Positions 23,599 through 34,922 of a stretch of DNA of 64,000 nt are shown in pieces. Below the pieces are notes generated by a model that was not told the origin of the DNA, did no database searches, and saw nothing but the letters and a program-made list of their open reading frames with translations. Origin of the DNA: Sclerodactyla briareus (taxonomy: Eukaryota > Echinodermata > Holothuroidea > Dendrochirotida > Sclerodactylidae); NCBI GenBank assembly GCA_026419785.1, contig JAODTK010005746.1, positions 62,001 through 126,000 of the forward strand. The letters run 5' to 3'. The position numbers were made by a program, and so were the translations under genes. Each line of letters starts with the position of its first letter. Within the stretch, counting starts at the first letter, position 1.

Positions 23599-25086
23599 CT
23601 TTTACTATGCACGCGAATGTGCGAATGTGCGAATACGTGTCAAAGAATATTTTTCGCTCTTGTGTTATTCCTAGGGTCTTCTATTCATTAGGCACGCGAA
23701 TGGGCGAATGTGCGAACGTGCGATTTTTTTGTCGCGGGTCGCGACAAAAACCGAAACAATTCAAACGCGTGTCGCGCGCGACAGCCCGCGATTTATGACC
23801 AATATAGCACGTCTAATGGGACACCGTATACTGAGAATTTCAGTATTCTGCTGCAAAATAGGCATATCGTGTCACATACATCGTGCAATTTCTTTATTTT
23901 CGCCTATCAAATAGGCCTACATAGTCTATTGCATTATTCTAACTGTGCCATACGTTCGAATAGACGGCATGATGGATTGTTGAAGCGTTTCATACAGTTT
24001 ATAACCTGATCGGTGGGAATTTTCCCCAAGGTCTCGGGAATATTCCGCACTCGGGTTGGATAGATCTACTCGGGGAATCGACTAACCCAAGGAATATTTC
24101 TCTGGCCTTCTTTTTGACCCACCCAGGCATGAAATGACTAAAACTACTGAACAGCTTCATCCCGAAAATGTCATGTCGTGTCTAGCATAACCCATGGTGG
24201 TCGTCCTCATGAATACTCACTAGAAAGAGAAGAGAATTTCACCCATTGAAGTAGTCACTCGGCACACCTCGAATGTAAGCGTGTATAACGTCACTCTAAT
24301 AGAGTGAAGTATCACTCTATAATGGGCGAAGATTCCGCTACAATGGAGTGAAATGTCCTCTGAAAAGGAGTAATGATCACCGTACTCGTGCTCTCTATGG
24401 AAACATTGGAGTGGTCAGTCAGCAGTCAGCACACTTCGAATTCCACTCTAGATGAGTGAGTATGCTCCATAATGGGCGAAGATTCCGCTACAATGGAGTG
24501 AAATGTCCTCTGAAAAGGAGTAATGATCACCGTACTCGTGCTCTCTATGGAAACATTGGAGTGGTCAGTCAGCAGTCAGCACACTTCGAATTCCACTCTA
24601 GATGAGTGAAGTATTACTCTATCATGGGCGAAGATTCCGCTACAATGGAGTGAAATGGAGTAATGATCACACCGCACACTTAATGGGAGTGAACATTCAC
24701 TCTTTTGTTTTAGGAGTGTGTCGCCAATTTCTTTGGGAATGCTCCAAGGGACATACATGCCCATAGCCCTATAGTCCTATAGGCCCATAGCCTACGCTGT
24801 TTGCCGTCATTTGGGTGAACTGCGTCTCCTCTGTTTCTTCTTCAATAAGGAGGTATATCCTGTGGCAATAATGACATCTTGCCTAAATTGATGTACTTCA
24901 CGAGCTCCGTGTTTCTTGTCCGTTTCGCGCTAAATAGCCGCTCTTCTAGTTCTGTGTTCCCCCGCGAATTTTATTTCGCGAGTCGCGATTCGCGTGCCTA
25001 GTAAATACCCGTGCGACACGCGATTTGCCTTTCTGGGAAATCGCCTGTCGTTTCGCCTATTCGCCTATTCGCGCGCCTAGTAAAAG
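23599..25086. mobile_element. Probable non-autonomous DNA transposon with compound inverted ends
   Basis: The left end 23,599-23,633 (CTTTTACTATGCACGCGAAT, then two GTGCGAA words) is the inverted complement of 25,052-25,086 with 29 of 35 positions matching. A second, inner pair exists: ATTAGGCACGCGAAT near 23,688-23,702 against the complement of ATTCGCGTGCCTAGT near 24,980-24,994. Subterminal parts are rich in GCGAA and CGCGA words, some forming short hairpins (GTCGCGGGTCGCGAC near 23,730). There is no transposase-like frame inside, so it would depend on another element. The interior includes the ~150-bp array at 24.3-24.7 kb. The two nested pairs could mean repeated terminal blocks or one copy inserted in another. 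Confidence 0.6.
24290..24720. repeat. Three-copy ~151-bp tandem array
   Basis: The word ATGGGCGAAGATTCCGCTAC occurs at about 24,322, 24,472 and 24,624. The first two units are almost identical over their full 150 bases; the third is shortened, losing the block after GAGTGAAATG. Short inverted words GAGTGAAGTATCACTC and ACTCTAATAGAGT give each unit a foldback. The array sits within the putative transposon at 23.6-25.1 kb. Confidence 0.9.
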
Positions 25087-25164
25087 ACTCAAGGGCTCAA
25101 TGATTACTTGCGTGCCACTGAGGGAATGAAAGGATGTACTTTCAGTTCATGCCATAACAATGGG

Positions 25165-25590
25165 ACTGTGACCTAAGTGACCTTTGATCTGAGCCGAAAG
25201 TAATAGGAACAATCTACTCGACGTGGCAACCCTTCGGCCAAGTATGAGCTCTCTACATATGTTCGTTGCACAGTAATCATTCTCACGAACTTTGAAGACT
25301 TTGGCCCCTGTTCACCCTTGGTGACCTTGAACCTGACACAAAATCATCGGTAATTTATCTCATATGACAACCTTTCGTGCGGGGTATGAGCCCTCTGCAA
25401 CCTTTTGTTGCACATTTATCATGCTCATGTAGTTTTTCTATATCCGTGACCTCTGTTGAGTTTAGGTGGCCTTGGACGTGAACCCTCATGCTAAATATGA
25501 ACTCTTCACATCATTCCGCTGCACGGTTATTGTGCTCACAAACTTTTCAGACTTTGACCTTTGTTGACCACGGATCATCTGCCTCGGGCA
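25165..25590. repeat. Degenerate tandem repeat with TGACCTTTG words
   Basis: Three diverged units are marked by GTATGAGCTCTCTAC, GTATGAGCCCTCTGC and TATGAACTCTTCAC near 25,242, 25,386 and 25,496. Each is followed by a GTTGCACAG or GCTGCACGG word, a CTCAC(A/G)AACTTT word and a GACTTTGACC or GACCTTG word. Non-coding. Confidence 0.6.
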
Positions 25591-27181
25591 AAGGCAAAAA
25601 TTATACGATCTAGTCTAGGGCCGGTACCTCCGCCAATTGTCCAGCTCTCAACTCTCAGTCGATCTGCCCTCCCTTAGAGCTTGGTAGGTCTATTTCTAGA
25701 CATCGGATGTTATAATGATTGACCATTGATGATCTATGTTTCTTATATGGGCGTTTTTAAAAAACCCTTCCAAAAATAATATCATATACACACACGATAT
25801 CTGTGTGTACAGGCCAAACGAAATTCACCATTGGCTACATGAGTTTGTGAAATTGATCTTGTGCGGTTTAACAGCTGCTCCAATAACTGTGCTCGAGGCG
25901 ACGAGCTAACGATTTAATACTCTCTCATTAGTGATGCTACTCGCTCGATTACATAGGTTAGACACACTATCCGACTTCCATGTGGAATTCCACGATACTC
26001 AAAGTAATGGAGAAAAAAAGAATTCGTGTTTGTATGATTTTCCCTGTATAGTCATAATTCGACATTATTCGTGCTCTGTGGTGAAGGGGGGGGGGGGGCT
26101 TAAAATAAATTGCATCTTCATCTGGCGGCAAAGGCTGTCCACCAATACCCGAAGGAATACATGGCCACAGATAAGATTATCGTTTTACCCCAATCACAAC
26201 ATCATATAATCACCTATATACGCGATTCCCATATGTACGTGACATCGGACCTGAAAAGGTCACGGCTTCTTCCGATGACCCTTATATAGACAACATTTAC
26301 GAGGGCAATTTGCGGCACATTCTTCACAATTAATGATCAGTGCGCCACATTCGCACAATTTGTCGCATGGTCTCAAAGGCACAGCCACGTGTGAAAGTTG
26401 GGAGGGGTCGCAAACATTCTATCATTGGTGAGCGAAGCGAGTACATCACTGACAGCTCTATATGCAAGGGCTCAGTCACTGTCTGAAATTTGGGGGTCAA
26501 GAGCAATTTGAGGGTGGGGGGTCCCGAAGCCGTAATGGGAAACAATTTTGTGTGTGAAAATGTATGGAGACTTCCCCAGGAGTTGGGGGTCGTGACCCCC
26601 CCCCCCCCCGGACCTCCTAGTGGCTGCGCTCTTGGCTCTGTGGGGTCTTCAGAGAACTTGAACCTTCCCCTGAAGCATTACAGAGCATCACTGGCATGTT
26701 CCGAAACCAGTTTTGCAAGGACTTTTATCAAAAGTCGGAGTTGGAGGGAGTTTGAAGACGAGACGCGCTTGGCCGCCTAGTTGTGAGTCTGAACTTTTCG
26801 TGAGTAGGTCATGTAAGGACCAGACGAGCAATGCCGCATGCGCGAAATATCTCAAAACGCAAAGGGCATGCCAGCCACAAGCACATCGCTTGTCGGTATA
26901 TTTTTGTAGAGTAATTCACAAGCAAAATCTCGAGCAACGATATGTGGGGGAGATGTCATTTTTTTTTCAAAGGGCACGCGTTCACTTTGTAAAGTTTCGT
27001 ATAATTCCATGTTCAAAAGCTAATTTCTCGACCTATATATTTACCGACCGTTCGGGTTTTTCAGTCTCGGGAACTGGTGTCTTCGCAAAAAATGACGCAT
27101 TGCAGGAAGCCCGATGAAGAACTCCAGTATCGTTTACAGTAGTCACACTACCCGTCAAGTGAATCGTTCACTCGATAAATG
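25591..27181. other. Repeat-derived sequence with G and C runs, no gene
   Basis: G run at about 26,087-26,098; C run at about 26,598-26,609 within GGGGGTCGTGACCCCC, a foldback typical of abundant invertebrate repeats. The open frames at 26,490-27,117 pass through this material and have no recognised homology. Confidence 0.4.
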
Positions 27182-27515
27182 TTCAATGTTGGGGGGATGT
27201 TCTCAGGATGGAATGACACTAATAACATTCAACATTGAATCGGGCGCGAGGGTTTTGCAGTATGTGCAGTTTTTTCAACTACCTTTGGCGGGGATTAATC
27301 CCCGCCAAAATTGTTGGCACAAATCCTCCCGAAATACCGTATTTGGAACTGGGCCGGCAATTTTTTTTCGCAGAGGCCATGCATCAGACCCCCTCCCCCC
27401 GTTTCAATATTGGGGAAATGTTCTCAGGATGGAATGACACTATAACATTCACATTGAATCGGGAGCGCGGAGGTTTTGCAGTACGTGCAGTTTAACTACT
27501 TTTGGCGGGGATTGT
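27182..27515. repeat. Two-copy ~230-bp repeat
   Basis: Copies at about 27,182-27,300 and 27,408-27,515 share ATGTTCTCAGGATGGAATGA, then CACT(A)ATAACATTC, then CATTGAATCGGG, a GGTTTTGCAGTA word and a TTTGGCGGGGATT end. Differences are mainly small insertions or deletions. Confidence 0.8.
27284..27309. other. 26-bp perfect palindrome
   Basis: TTTGGCGGGGATT is followed directly by its exact complement AATCCCCGCCAAA. It lies at the 3' end of the first 27.2-kb repeat unit; the second unit has only the left half. It may be a junction between two inverted element ends. Confidence 0.7.
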
Positions 27516-28822
27516 TGCCAGGCATGCCAGGAGCACAACGACCTTTCAAGGAATGCCGATAAACCGAGTAACGTACGGAAGCTGTCTGAGGGTCGACAAC
27601 AGGTGAAGCACTTTACTGGACTATGCAATAATGATTTGTTATCGTTCAGCAACCCATCCAGTTTAGCCATTACAACAGAAATCGGCGATGCCTATTTTTT
27701 GATAAAATTTCGGTTTATATCTGCAGGACAATTCTCGCTCAACTGACTGCACTATAACGATCACATTTCAGAATGACTTTATTAATAAGATAGTCACTAA
27801 AATAATCTAGCCATTCAACAAATTATGAGAGAATACCCTATGTCATGTGTTCATTTTTGTATGTACAGCAGTTATACTTTCAGCTGGCTTCAACATCGTC
27901 TGTAGTACCATACAGGTTGTAAAAATACTCCCAAGCAACTTTGAAGTTTCCGGCAACGCTTATATGACGTTGCGTCTATTGAATAAACAACCAGATATGC
28001 TATGAATTTGTATAGAGTCCAGCAATAACACGAAGGCTCGAAGCAAGTGGCATAATTAATGTCCTTTGTTGAGCAAGAGAACTACTCTTTATTTAACCAG
28101 GAATATTGGCACACTGTAGACTGCGTCATAAAAAAAATGACGGGATCAGTTTGCCGACAGTTTATCGGAGCCAGCCTCATGTAACCCCTTTCCTATGAAA
28201 TTTTTCAGTGCTCTCCCGCTTCTTCAGGTTCCGGGAAAGTGGTGGGGTCCTGGAGTTCATTGTTCGTCCTCTCGGATGGGGACGTCTATGACGGTCCCCG
28301 AGAGGATGTCGCGATTGGTTACACCCCCTGCTTAGATATCTGAGCACTAGTCAAGAAGAGAAGGCAAGTTATCGCTGGTGCTCATCCACGATCAGTACGA
28401 CCAGGGTTTCTCGGTAAGCCTTAACGGGCTTCCAGAACCCGTAGAGTTCGAATCAAATCAAAAATCGAATTCATATCAGATCGATACTACATTATTTTTA
28501 TTCTGTGAAGATTTTAATCCACCTGTAGTGAACAGATGAAACCGGATATTATGGACAATTTTTAGTCCAACAGACTTCAATTAAAAATGATCTAACATCT
28601 GAAAACCGATCGATTGTGCCATTCATCGACTCGCTGGTGGTTCTTAGTACCTCGATTTTGTTATTGCCCAAACCTTCTGAGCATAATGTGGACACGTGGC
28701 CGAGGATACGAGTAGGACGTCCTATCAGTTCCTCTCGTATTAACCATCATATTAAATTACGCAATATATGTTGGTTCCCGATATATTCAAAATTGAGTGC
28801 GGGAACCGGGCCCCTAACTTGA
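27516..28822. other. No gene identified; one GC hairpin
   Basis: Unique-looking sequence. The only structure noted is the hairpin at 28,268-28,305. A CGGGCTTCCAGAACCCG hairpin also lies near 28,427-28,443, close to a GAGTTCGAATC word, but it does not fold as a tRNA. Confidence 0.35.
28268..28305. other. Imperfect GC-rich hairpin
   Basis: CCTCTCGG-ATGG-GGAC pairs with GTCCCCGAGAGG (12 pairs, one 4-base bulge, 10-base loop). No flanking gene context explains it; probably repeat-derived. Confidence 0.4.
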
Positions 28823-28998
28823 ATGGGACCCCTGGAGCAACCAGTGGCGTAACTCCAATAGGCACAGACCGTGCTCGAATTGACCACTAAAACGACTAGG
28901 ACCCTTGCGCAACCAGTGATGCAACTCCAATAGGCACAGACCGTGCCAGAATTGGGCCCCCAAACGAATGGGACCCCTGGCGCAACCAGTGGTGCAAC
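28823..28998. repeat. ~73-bp tandem repeat, about 2.5 units
   Basis: GGGACCCCTGG-type starts at 28,824, 28,898 and 28,970. Each is followed by GCAACCAGTGGCG, AACTCCAATAGGCACAGACC and GTGC.(A/C)GAATTG. The open frames crossing it on the minus strand are explained by a unit length that keeps stops out. Confidence 0.85.
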
Positions 28999-29608
28999 TA
29001 TGGTCGTGCTGAGATCGCACTTAAACAATTCCCAGTTTAATCGTCCATGCATTCATAGCTCAGCTTCATACCCTGTGAGTCGCCTCTAAACGGGACCAAA
29101 AGCAGTGTACGCGGACTACTGTACAGTGTTTTCCTACAGAGTAGTTAGGAAGCCCTCCGAAGCTGGAAGTACAGATCCTACGCCCGTCCTTGTTGCCATC
29201 CATATAACAAACGACACCACCAGATGAATGTCGCTATGAGTTCAACCCACAATTTTGTGTTTTGTTAGTGAACAATTACCGCACATGTAAGGCCTATAAA
29301 CAGGAAAGGAACAACGGGACATTGGACTAGACCTGTTAACCCTGGCCCTCAGTCATGGGCATCTTCGATAGAAAGTACCAAAAAAAGTCGAGTCACCTCT
29401 AAATTACCATCGGGCTTTGAGGCAATACATCGTCACAACTCCGTTACTCTAATTTATTTTATATCACATTTGCTCTCCTACTCATACCTACGTACTTTCC
29501 TCCAGTGTTGTAGATAGTTTGCTTGCGGAGTCTCTTGGTAACCACTGGATAGACTGTACTCTCACAACAAAGGCTACACTGTCATAAAACTCTCACCCTT
29601 TACCTGAA

Positions 29609-30372
29609 TCAGCTTCCCAGGGGTATTGGAGGTATTGGAACTGCCATGTTACGATGCAGACAGATACGCTCAGTCATTATGATTCCAACTCCTATGATAG
29701 ATTCGACAGAATTAGCCCTCTCAAACCGTACCATACTGGTGCCATTGTGATGATGCTCATGAAAATGCTCTGGAAGACAAACGCAATGACAACTTCGGAA
29801 GTTCCGATCATGGACACCACCGTCAGGTTCTGGTATCTCAGGGCTAAGTAGGCCGGTGAATCCGGTAGCCAATGATCCAGTGATACCTTCCATGGCTAGA
29901 TACCCCCAATCACATAGAGTCCTCATGCTACGACTTACAACCAAGTGGATGCTTATACCCACTACACATATTAGGTTACCTGTTACTGTCTTGACTGACC
30001 AAATGGTCACCGTATCGCATGTACCTCGCTGATGCAACTTTCGAATTATAATTAGAAATGATGCGTTGATATCGCACATAGTTGAGATGCTACATATGCC
30101 TTGAATGTAATGACTCTCTCCTCTAACGCATCATTTGATTCGAACAACAACCATGGCTTCGACATCAGAACAACGCCAGCAATATTGAGCATTATCGCAG
30201 TGCGAAACTGACCATCCACATTGGGACTGACCGAGTTGCCAGATTTCCATTGAGGCTGTTGAAAGCCCATAGTACTATGGCCGAAATGAACGAGAATAAT
30301 GTGCCCGCTGCAGTGTGACGAGATGTTTAATTTTAGTGTGTGGGTAGCGTAATAGGCAGAGGCGTCTCGATT
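29609..30372 (-). pseudogene. SLC35G1-like (drug/metabolite transporter superfamily) C-terminal half, frameshifted
   Basis: Read on the minus strand, three successive frames together give the C-terminal half of a 10-TM EamA/SLC35G1-type transporter. First is an IAGVVLMSKPWLLFES segment (TM5 end). After a shift near 30,100 comes ISTMCDINASFLIIIRKL (TM6 with its Arg-Lys-Leu) and a stretch of usual spacing ending DWGYLAMEGITGSLATGF. After a shift near 29,860 comes ALRYQNLTVVSMIGTSEV and VIAFVFQSIF, the TM8-TM9 core (Ala-Leu, Val-Ser, Thr, Val-(V/I)-Ala-Phe, Gln). A last shift near 29,720 gives a TM10-like SIIGVGIIM. A good acceptor (TTTATTTATTGCAG) precedes position 30,372. Spacing and order fit the human SLC35G1 pattern as I remember it. 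Members are membrane permeases of poorly known substrate. Three frameshifts mean either a dead copy or uncorrected read errors. The N-terminal half may be at 35.65-35.93 kb. Confidence 0.65.
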
Positions 30373-32525
30373 CTGCAATAAATAAATATTTGCACAACTG
30401 CTATTGATAAGGTATGCAGTAGGCCTACCTTACAATACAAATATACATACACAAATATACAATATGCCAAAAGCTAATATCCAACGAATGTACATTTTCA
30501 TCACAACATGGCATGCGTGGATTGTCTCAAACTTGTAAGCCCATTGGCCTATACAGATATAGGGTGGCATGCTCGCTGTCAACCTCGAGAGTGGATGAAC
30601 GGCGTGTATAATAGCTGCTTAAAGGAGAAAAAAGAAACAATAGTCTCTGGAACTTAGAAGAAGAGCGACAGAGCATAGTGAACCAAGAATACACAACAGT
30701 CCAACAGAGTCTAAGCAGCCAAATACCACTCAGGTAAACTATTCATTTTGGGGTGCATAGTATACTTATAAATAACGGAGGCAATTCAGGCTATCTAAGC
30801 AAAGCGCCACCTTCGACTGGCGTGGAGTGGCCAGGAATTTTTCCGCCTGATAGTCTCCGCCAACCCATCTCCCCCAACCAAGATGAAGGAAATGCCACTT
30901 CCGCGCCTCTAAAAGCAGTTACCAACATTCGTAAAATCGAGAATAGGCCCCATATGAGAATTTCTTATTTTGAGACGGAGAAATGAAAAACAGGTGGTCA
31001 TATATCACGCCGGAACAATACCGTATCCACATTTTTGTTCGGGTATGACGAGGCTGTGGAAGGACCGCGTGGCTAAGTGGATGTAACACATCTTGGATTC
31101 AATATCCGCGATCCACCATAATGTCATACCAGTCTTTAACATCGAGGCCGATACTAAAGGGTATCCGTTTTGTTCGTAGCACAGAACCAGTCGAATTTGT
31201 CTGCTAATTTTCAGTAATTGCCACGATTGAGTTCACAGCTGCCTCCTTACCACATGATTGTGCCTTTAAGAGGGCTTAGTTTACCACGATCAGTTGATCT
31301 CATAGACATCTGATCCGTTCAAACAAAAGTCACCGTTGATTCACTCTGGTTGAGTAGCAACCAATCGAACGTATTATGTTTAGGATTCGAACACGGTCGA
31401 TGTCTGTCTGATCATAATATCTACCCTGTATCTGTAACTGACGATATTTGGTGGCGTGTTATATTACGGCGACATTTTTTCTTTCTGCCCTGGGAGGTAG
31501 GGGCGTCTATACTCACGGTTTGATCCCGCGTTGTCAGCGGTGTTGATCCGTCCTCATGCAGGGTCAATCTTGAGCTTCTGAGGAGGGGTCTGAACTCTAA
31601 CCGTGGGCTTGGTCGCCTTGGGGTTCAGCCGGTGAGTAAAATATCATGGCCTTTTACCCGTTTAAATTGTTATCACGTTACATAACTTTTTTCTTTATTT
31701 CCTGCGCACAAGAGAGTCTCTGTAATGACAGCTCACTGATCGCTTTCTTGGTAGCCACCGGTCTACCTAAATTACTTCTTATTATGAGCCACCTCATTCG
31801 CCTGAGCATAATTATTGCAATTATTCAGATTCTCAAAATCGCTGGGAAAGAAACTTTAAAATCAACACATCAAAGGGACCTTAGCTACGGGGTTGAGGAG
31901 GGGATTGCCATCACTGGCAAGTAGTTCATTCGGCAAATTAACCCTTAGTCGGCAAATTCACGGGCTCCGTCGAGCCGTAAAAAATACGGGAGAAGAACAA
32001 CAATATTCACAGTGAAAGTAACGTGCTATTAATACGGTTATGGCGAACGCTTCTTCGGGAACGGAAATAACCTTAGTATAACAGCGGAGATTAACGATAA
32101 CTGTTCTCACCGATAAATTTATTATTAAAACTGGCCAGTCAGCACCAACAGCCGTGACAGAATTAGGCTCAATTAGCTCGATTTTTTTCCTGAAATACAG
32201 ACTATCATGCCAAAACTATCGTACAAACACGTAAGCCATCAAGGTTCCGGTCAAAACCAATCAGATCACGCTAAATGTTGCTAGGAACAATCGAAATGAG
32301 CTTTTATAATCTCTTCAAATGGGTTACCGGTACCAAGGACTGGAGGATCTCCAAATGTGGGGTCCTCATCTTCATTCCCTCCCCCACCCAATTTTCGGGA
32401 GACGATGAAAAAATTGAGTTCTATTCGTCTAGAATTAAACATCTATGGTTTTATTTCATCTGCCTGTTTATATCCGCCTGACAAATTCCTTCATGCAAGG
32501 CGGGGACGCCCCTCCCCTTCATTAG
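30373..32525. other. No firm gene; one copy of a short hairpin repeat
   Basis: GCGCCACCTTCGACTGGCG at 30,804-30,822 is a version of a hairpin also present at 43,606-43,625 and 52,170-52,188. A CCG/GTGAGTAAAA donor-like site occurs near 31,631 but the preceding frames contain stops. Frames at 31,646-31,924 and 32,275-32,481 are unrecognised. Confidence 0.4.
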
Positions 32526-32678
32526 TGTTACATTTCAACATCCAAATGACGATAGCATAGACTTGGTGGACATTTTGGAACAGTGGGCATCAGAGCCAAG
32601 ACGCAAAAACTTTGCTGGGGCGATGCTAGGACAGCCATCACTGACTGAACGGGAAAAGGTTCCGAAGATATATTTCCA
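32526..32678 (+). CDS. Well-formed internal exon (153 bases), unknown protein
   Basis: A pyrimidine-rich acceptor (CCCCTCCCCTTCATTAG, ending at 32,525) and an excellent donor (CCA/GTGAGTAC at 32,679) bracket 153 bases that stay open in exactly one frame. The exon has the same phase at both ends, starting with one base and ending with two bases of split codons, so it could be skipped without a frameshift. The 50-residue peptide is hydrophilic and helix-like, with NDDSIDLVDILEQWASEPRR then KNFAGAMLGQPSLTEREKVP. It reads like genuine protein (balanced composition, no low complexity) but I cannot name the family. Flanking exons were not found, and the minus-strand transporter pieces lie on either side, so it would be a gene within or overlapping that region. 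Confidence 0.45.
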
Positions 32679-33525
32679 GTGAGTACAGTATAGGTAATAT
32701 CTCAGACCTGGTTTCTTTGACAGAACATGGTCTAATTCTGCAGACACCCTTTTAGTCAAAAACAACCGTTTCTCGCGAAATATTGAACTGTTTTTAAAAT
32801 ACGTAGACTGCAGGGGAGGAAAAGTTGCCATTAGGGGGATTTTTTTAATTCGAAATTAACAAAGGAACAAAACACAGCTGTCTTCTTGGATTTAGGTTTA
32901 AAAAAATTGCCACAAAAGTGCTGGAATTTAGAGAGGATTGGAGTTATCGTCATTTCTCAGCCAAACTTTGGAGTTTTTCTTCAAGATTGTCTGGCTACTG
33001 GAATGACCGAAGGTTCATAATTGAATTGTGACAGGACAAAAGGTACCAAAACAGATTTTAATTAGATTCCTAGGGAAAAATTTACCATAAAGTATGGATT
33101 TGGGAAAAAATAATGTGCCCGTGATGTCCGGAGAGTAACCTGTGTAGTACGAAATCAATCCTATAACGTATAGTTTTTACCAGCCTAGTGACAGAAGGAC
33201 TAACAATGGGATCTGATCAAAAAACTAAACAAATTGGTTCAACAAGATATGGGAGAGAATTATTATAATTCATTTATTGAATATTAACTCATATTTCTGC
33301 TATAATGGTTGTGCACAATATGTGTAAATTCAATTGGCGACCTTCGCTTCGTTACTCTCGTGACGTCATCAGTTGGGATGAAATTCATTTAATTAAAATA
33401 ATAACTCGACAAGGGAACATGCTCGAATCGCCAAAGTTTGGTTGAGGGGTTTTCGCTCATAACCATTCGTTTTTTTTCATATCGCGTCGGCTATGTATTT
33501 TATGTCTGCTAATAGAACCCACTGG
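32679..33525. other. No feature identified
   Basis: A/T-rich sequence after the exon donor. Possible acceptors (for example CTTTTAG near 32,755) lead to frames that close quickly. Confidence 0.35.
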
Positions 33526-33644
33526 ACTAGCTGGCCGTGGTGTCAGATTTTAAAAACGTCCCGTAAACACTACAATAAGGCGTCATGTCTAGCCTAGTAA
33601 AATGGAACTGTTCTATGCTTGGCCTCCACTGTTATATTTTGTCG
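33526..33644. repeat. ~119-bp dispersed repeat, copy A
   Basis: From GGACTAGCTGGCCGTGG to CACTGTTATATTTTGTC this matches 36,986-37,103 at roughly 93 per cent. In the second location comparison with neighbouring repeat units shows it is an insertion. Confidence 0.9.
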
Positions 33645-33897
33645 CGACATTTCTGGTCGTCTAGAATGGGAGCATTGAGCTGTGTTCAAGACCAATGAAC
33701 AAAGAAACAGAGTTTTCAGAGTTGTTGTTATCCTACGCTCGGGCGTGCCTGTGCCCTGTGTTCGGGGAACAGCTGAAGAGTTTCTCAAAAGATTCGCGCG
33801 TATTCGTACAGTCTGACAGTTCGTCGTGGTCGTCTTGTAACCACATTCTGGACTCTTTGCTTCATGGTGCATTACGATTGCTCTCTATAATAGAGCA

Positions 33898-34447
33898 TAA
33901 AGCCTACCTCACATTATACGGAGTTCAACGCCGGAACGCTTACGGTCGCCGCTCGCGGTGGCCGCAAGCGGCGACTGTAAGCTCCGTGCGACCCTTTGCG
34001 AAATTCACTGCGGTCGCGTCCCAGACAGTCGTTGACCGTATTGTTTTGGACGCGCACGAGAGGAATTCACAGCAGAAGACACATAGGGATATATTTCATT
34101 CTGAAGGGTCTCAGTATTCGTATGTCATCCGAGGGAATTATTGAAAGAATTTGACCACTAATCGCAGAAAGAATACTACTTTCAGTCGAGCTATCCCGCA
34201 CTTCCATTCTGCCTTTGCTTGTGGATCTAATTTGCTATCACAAAAACTGCATGAGCTGCGGAACCTCGACAAATTTTGAACGTGTCAAATTCGCCGCAAC
34301 GATTGCGGCTAGTCTGGCCGACTCGTAGTGGCGATCGGCGTTGCGGTCATCGCCTCACACCTACGGTAATACAGCGACCGTGAGTACGACCGCAAGCTCT
34401 CGCAAGCCTCACGGTAACCAGATTCCGCACAGTGTGAGGCAGGTTTA
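33898..34447. mobile_element. MITE with 23-24 bp terminal inverted repeats
   Basis: The left end TAAAGCCTACCTCACATTAT... (33,898-33,921) is complementary to the right end ...AGTGTGAGGCAGGTTTA (34,425-34,447). With one gap, 19 of 24 columns match and every mismatch is a transition, as expected of an aging but real inverted repeat. The interior is GC-rich with repeated CGCAAGC, GCGGCGA and CGATTGCGG words and internal foldbacks. It has no transposase frame. The 149-codon plus-strand frame starting at 33,695 runs into it and is therefore not a gene. Superfamily cannot be fixed; TTAA at the right edge is suggestive only. Confidence 0.7.
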
Positions 34448-34922
34448 ACGAAACTATATTACTCTATGCTCTCCACATCCATCACTCGAAGGTGCTGCCA
34501 GAGCGTCTGATCCAAGATGGAGTTTTCTGCTGCCTGTTCTTAATATTGGATATTGGTTGACCCTACTACCTCAAGTTGTTATTGACCTTCCTCATAGTCT
34601 CCTGGTAGGATGTAGCGATCCTTCATAAGTTTGTCTGGCCGGTGTTTTGGCTGGCAGTCTCATCAGATGACCTACTGGTGAATACTCATTTCACTCTTCG
34701 AGTTGTAATGCTATCACTTCATCAGTTACTCGTGCAACTCGCAACTCTGCTGCCAGTAATGTACTGTAAATTCTACAGAAATTGTCTACAGTGCGTCCAT
34801 TGATTTATATTAGTATCTCGTTTCTCACTGGTTCGTCTTAGTTGGTCGGTTGGCTCCAATATTGTATGAAATTTAGGACTTTTTCAGAATAAAATCCAAC
34901 TACATAGTACCTAAATGTCATT
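34448..34922. other. No feature identified
   Basis: Sequence between the MITE and the candidate minus-strand exon, without recognisable structure. Confidence 0.35.

Noticed and set aside
28747-29052. Repeated Cys-Ala-Tyr-Trp-Ser protein on the minus strand
   Set aside because: Arises from the 73-bp tandem repeat.
31060-31140. tRNA-like GTGGCTAAGTGGAT word as a tRNA gene
   Set aside because: An A-box-like word is present but there is no B box at the right spacing and no cloverleaf.
31370-31400. GGATTCGAACAC as a minus-strand tRNA T-arm
   Set aside because: No A box at a suitable distance on the minus strand and no stem pairing.
33695-34144. 149-codon open frame as a gene
   Set aside because: It runs into a MITE with terminal inverted repeats, has no recognisable motif and is within chance length for this window.
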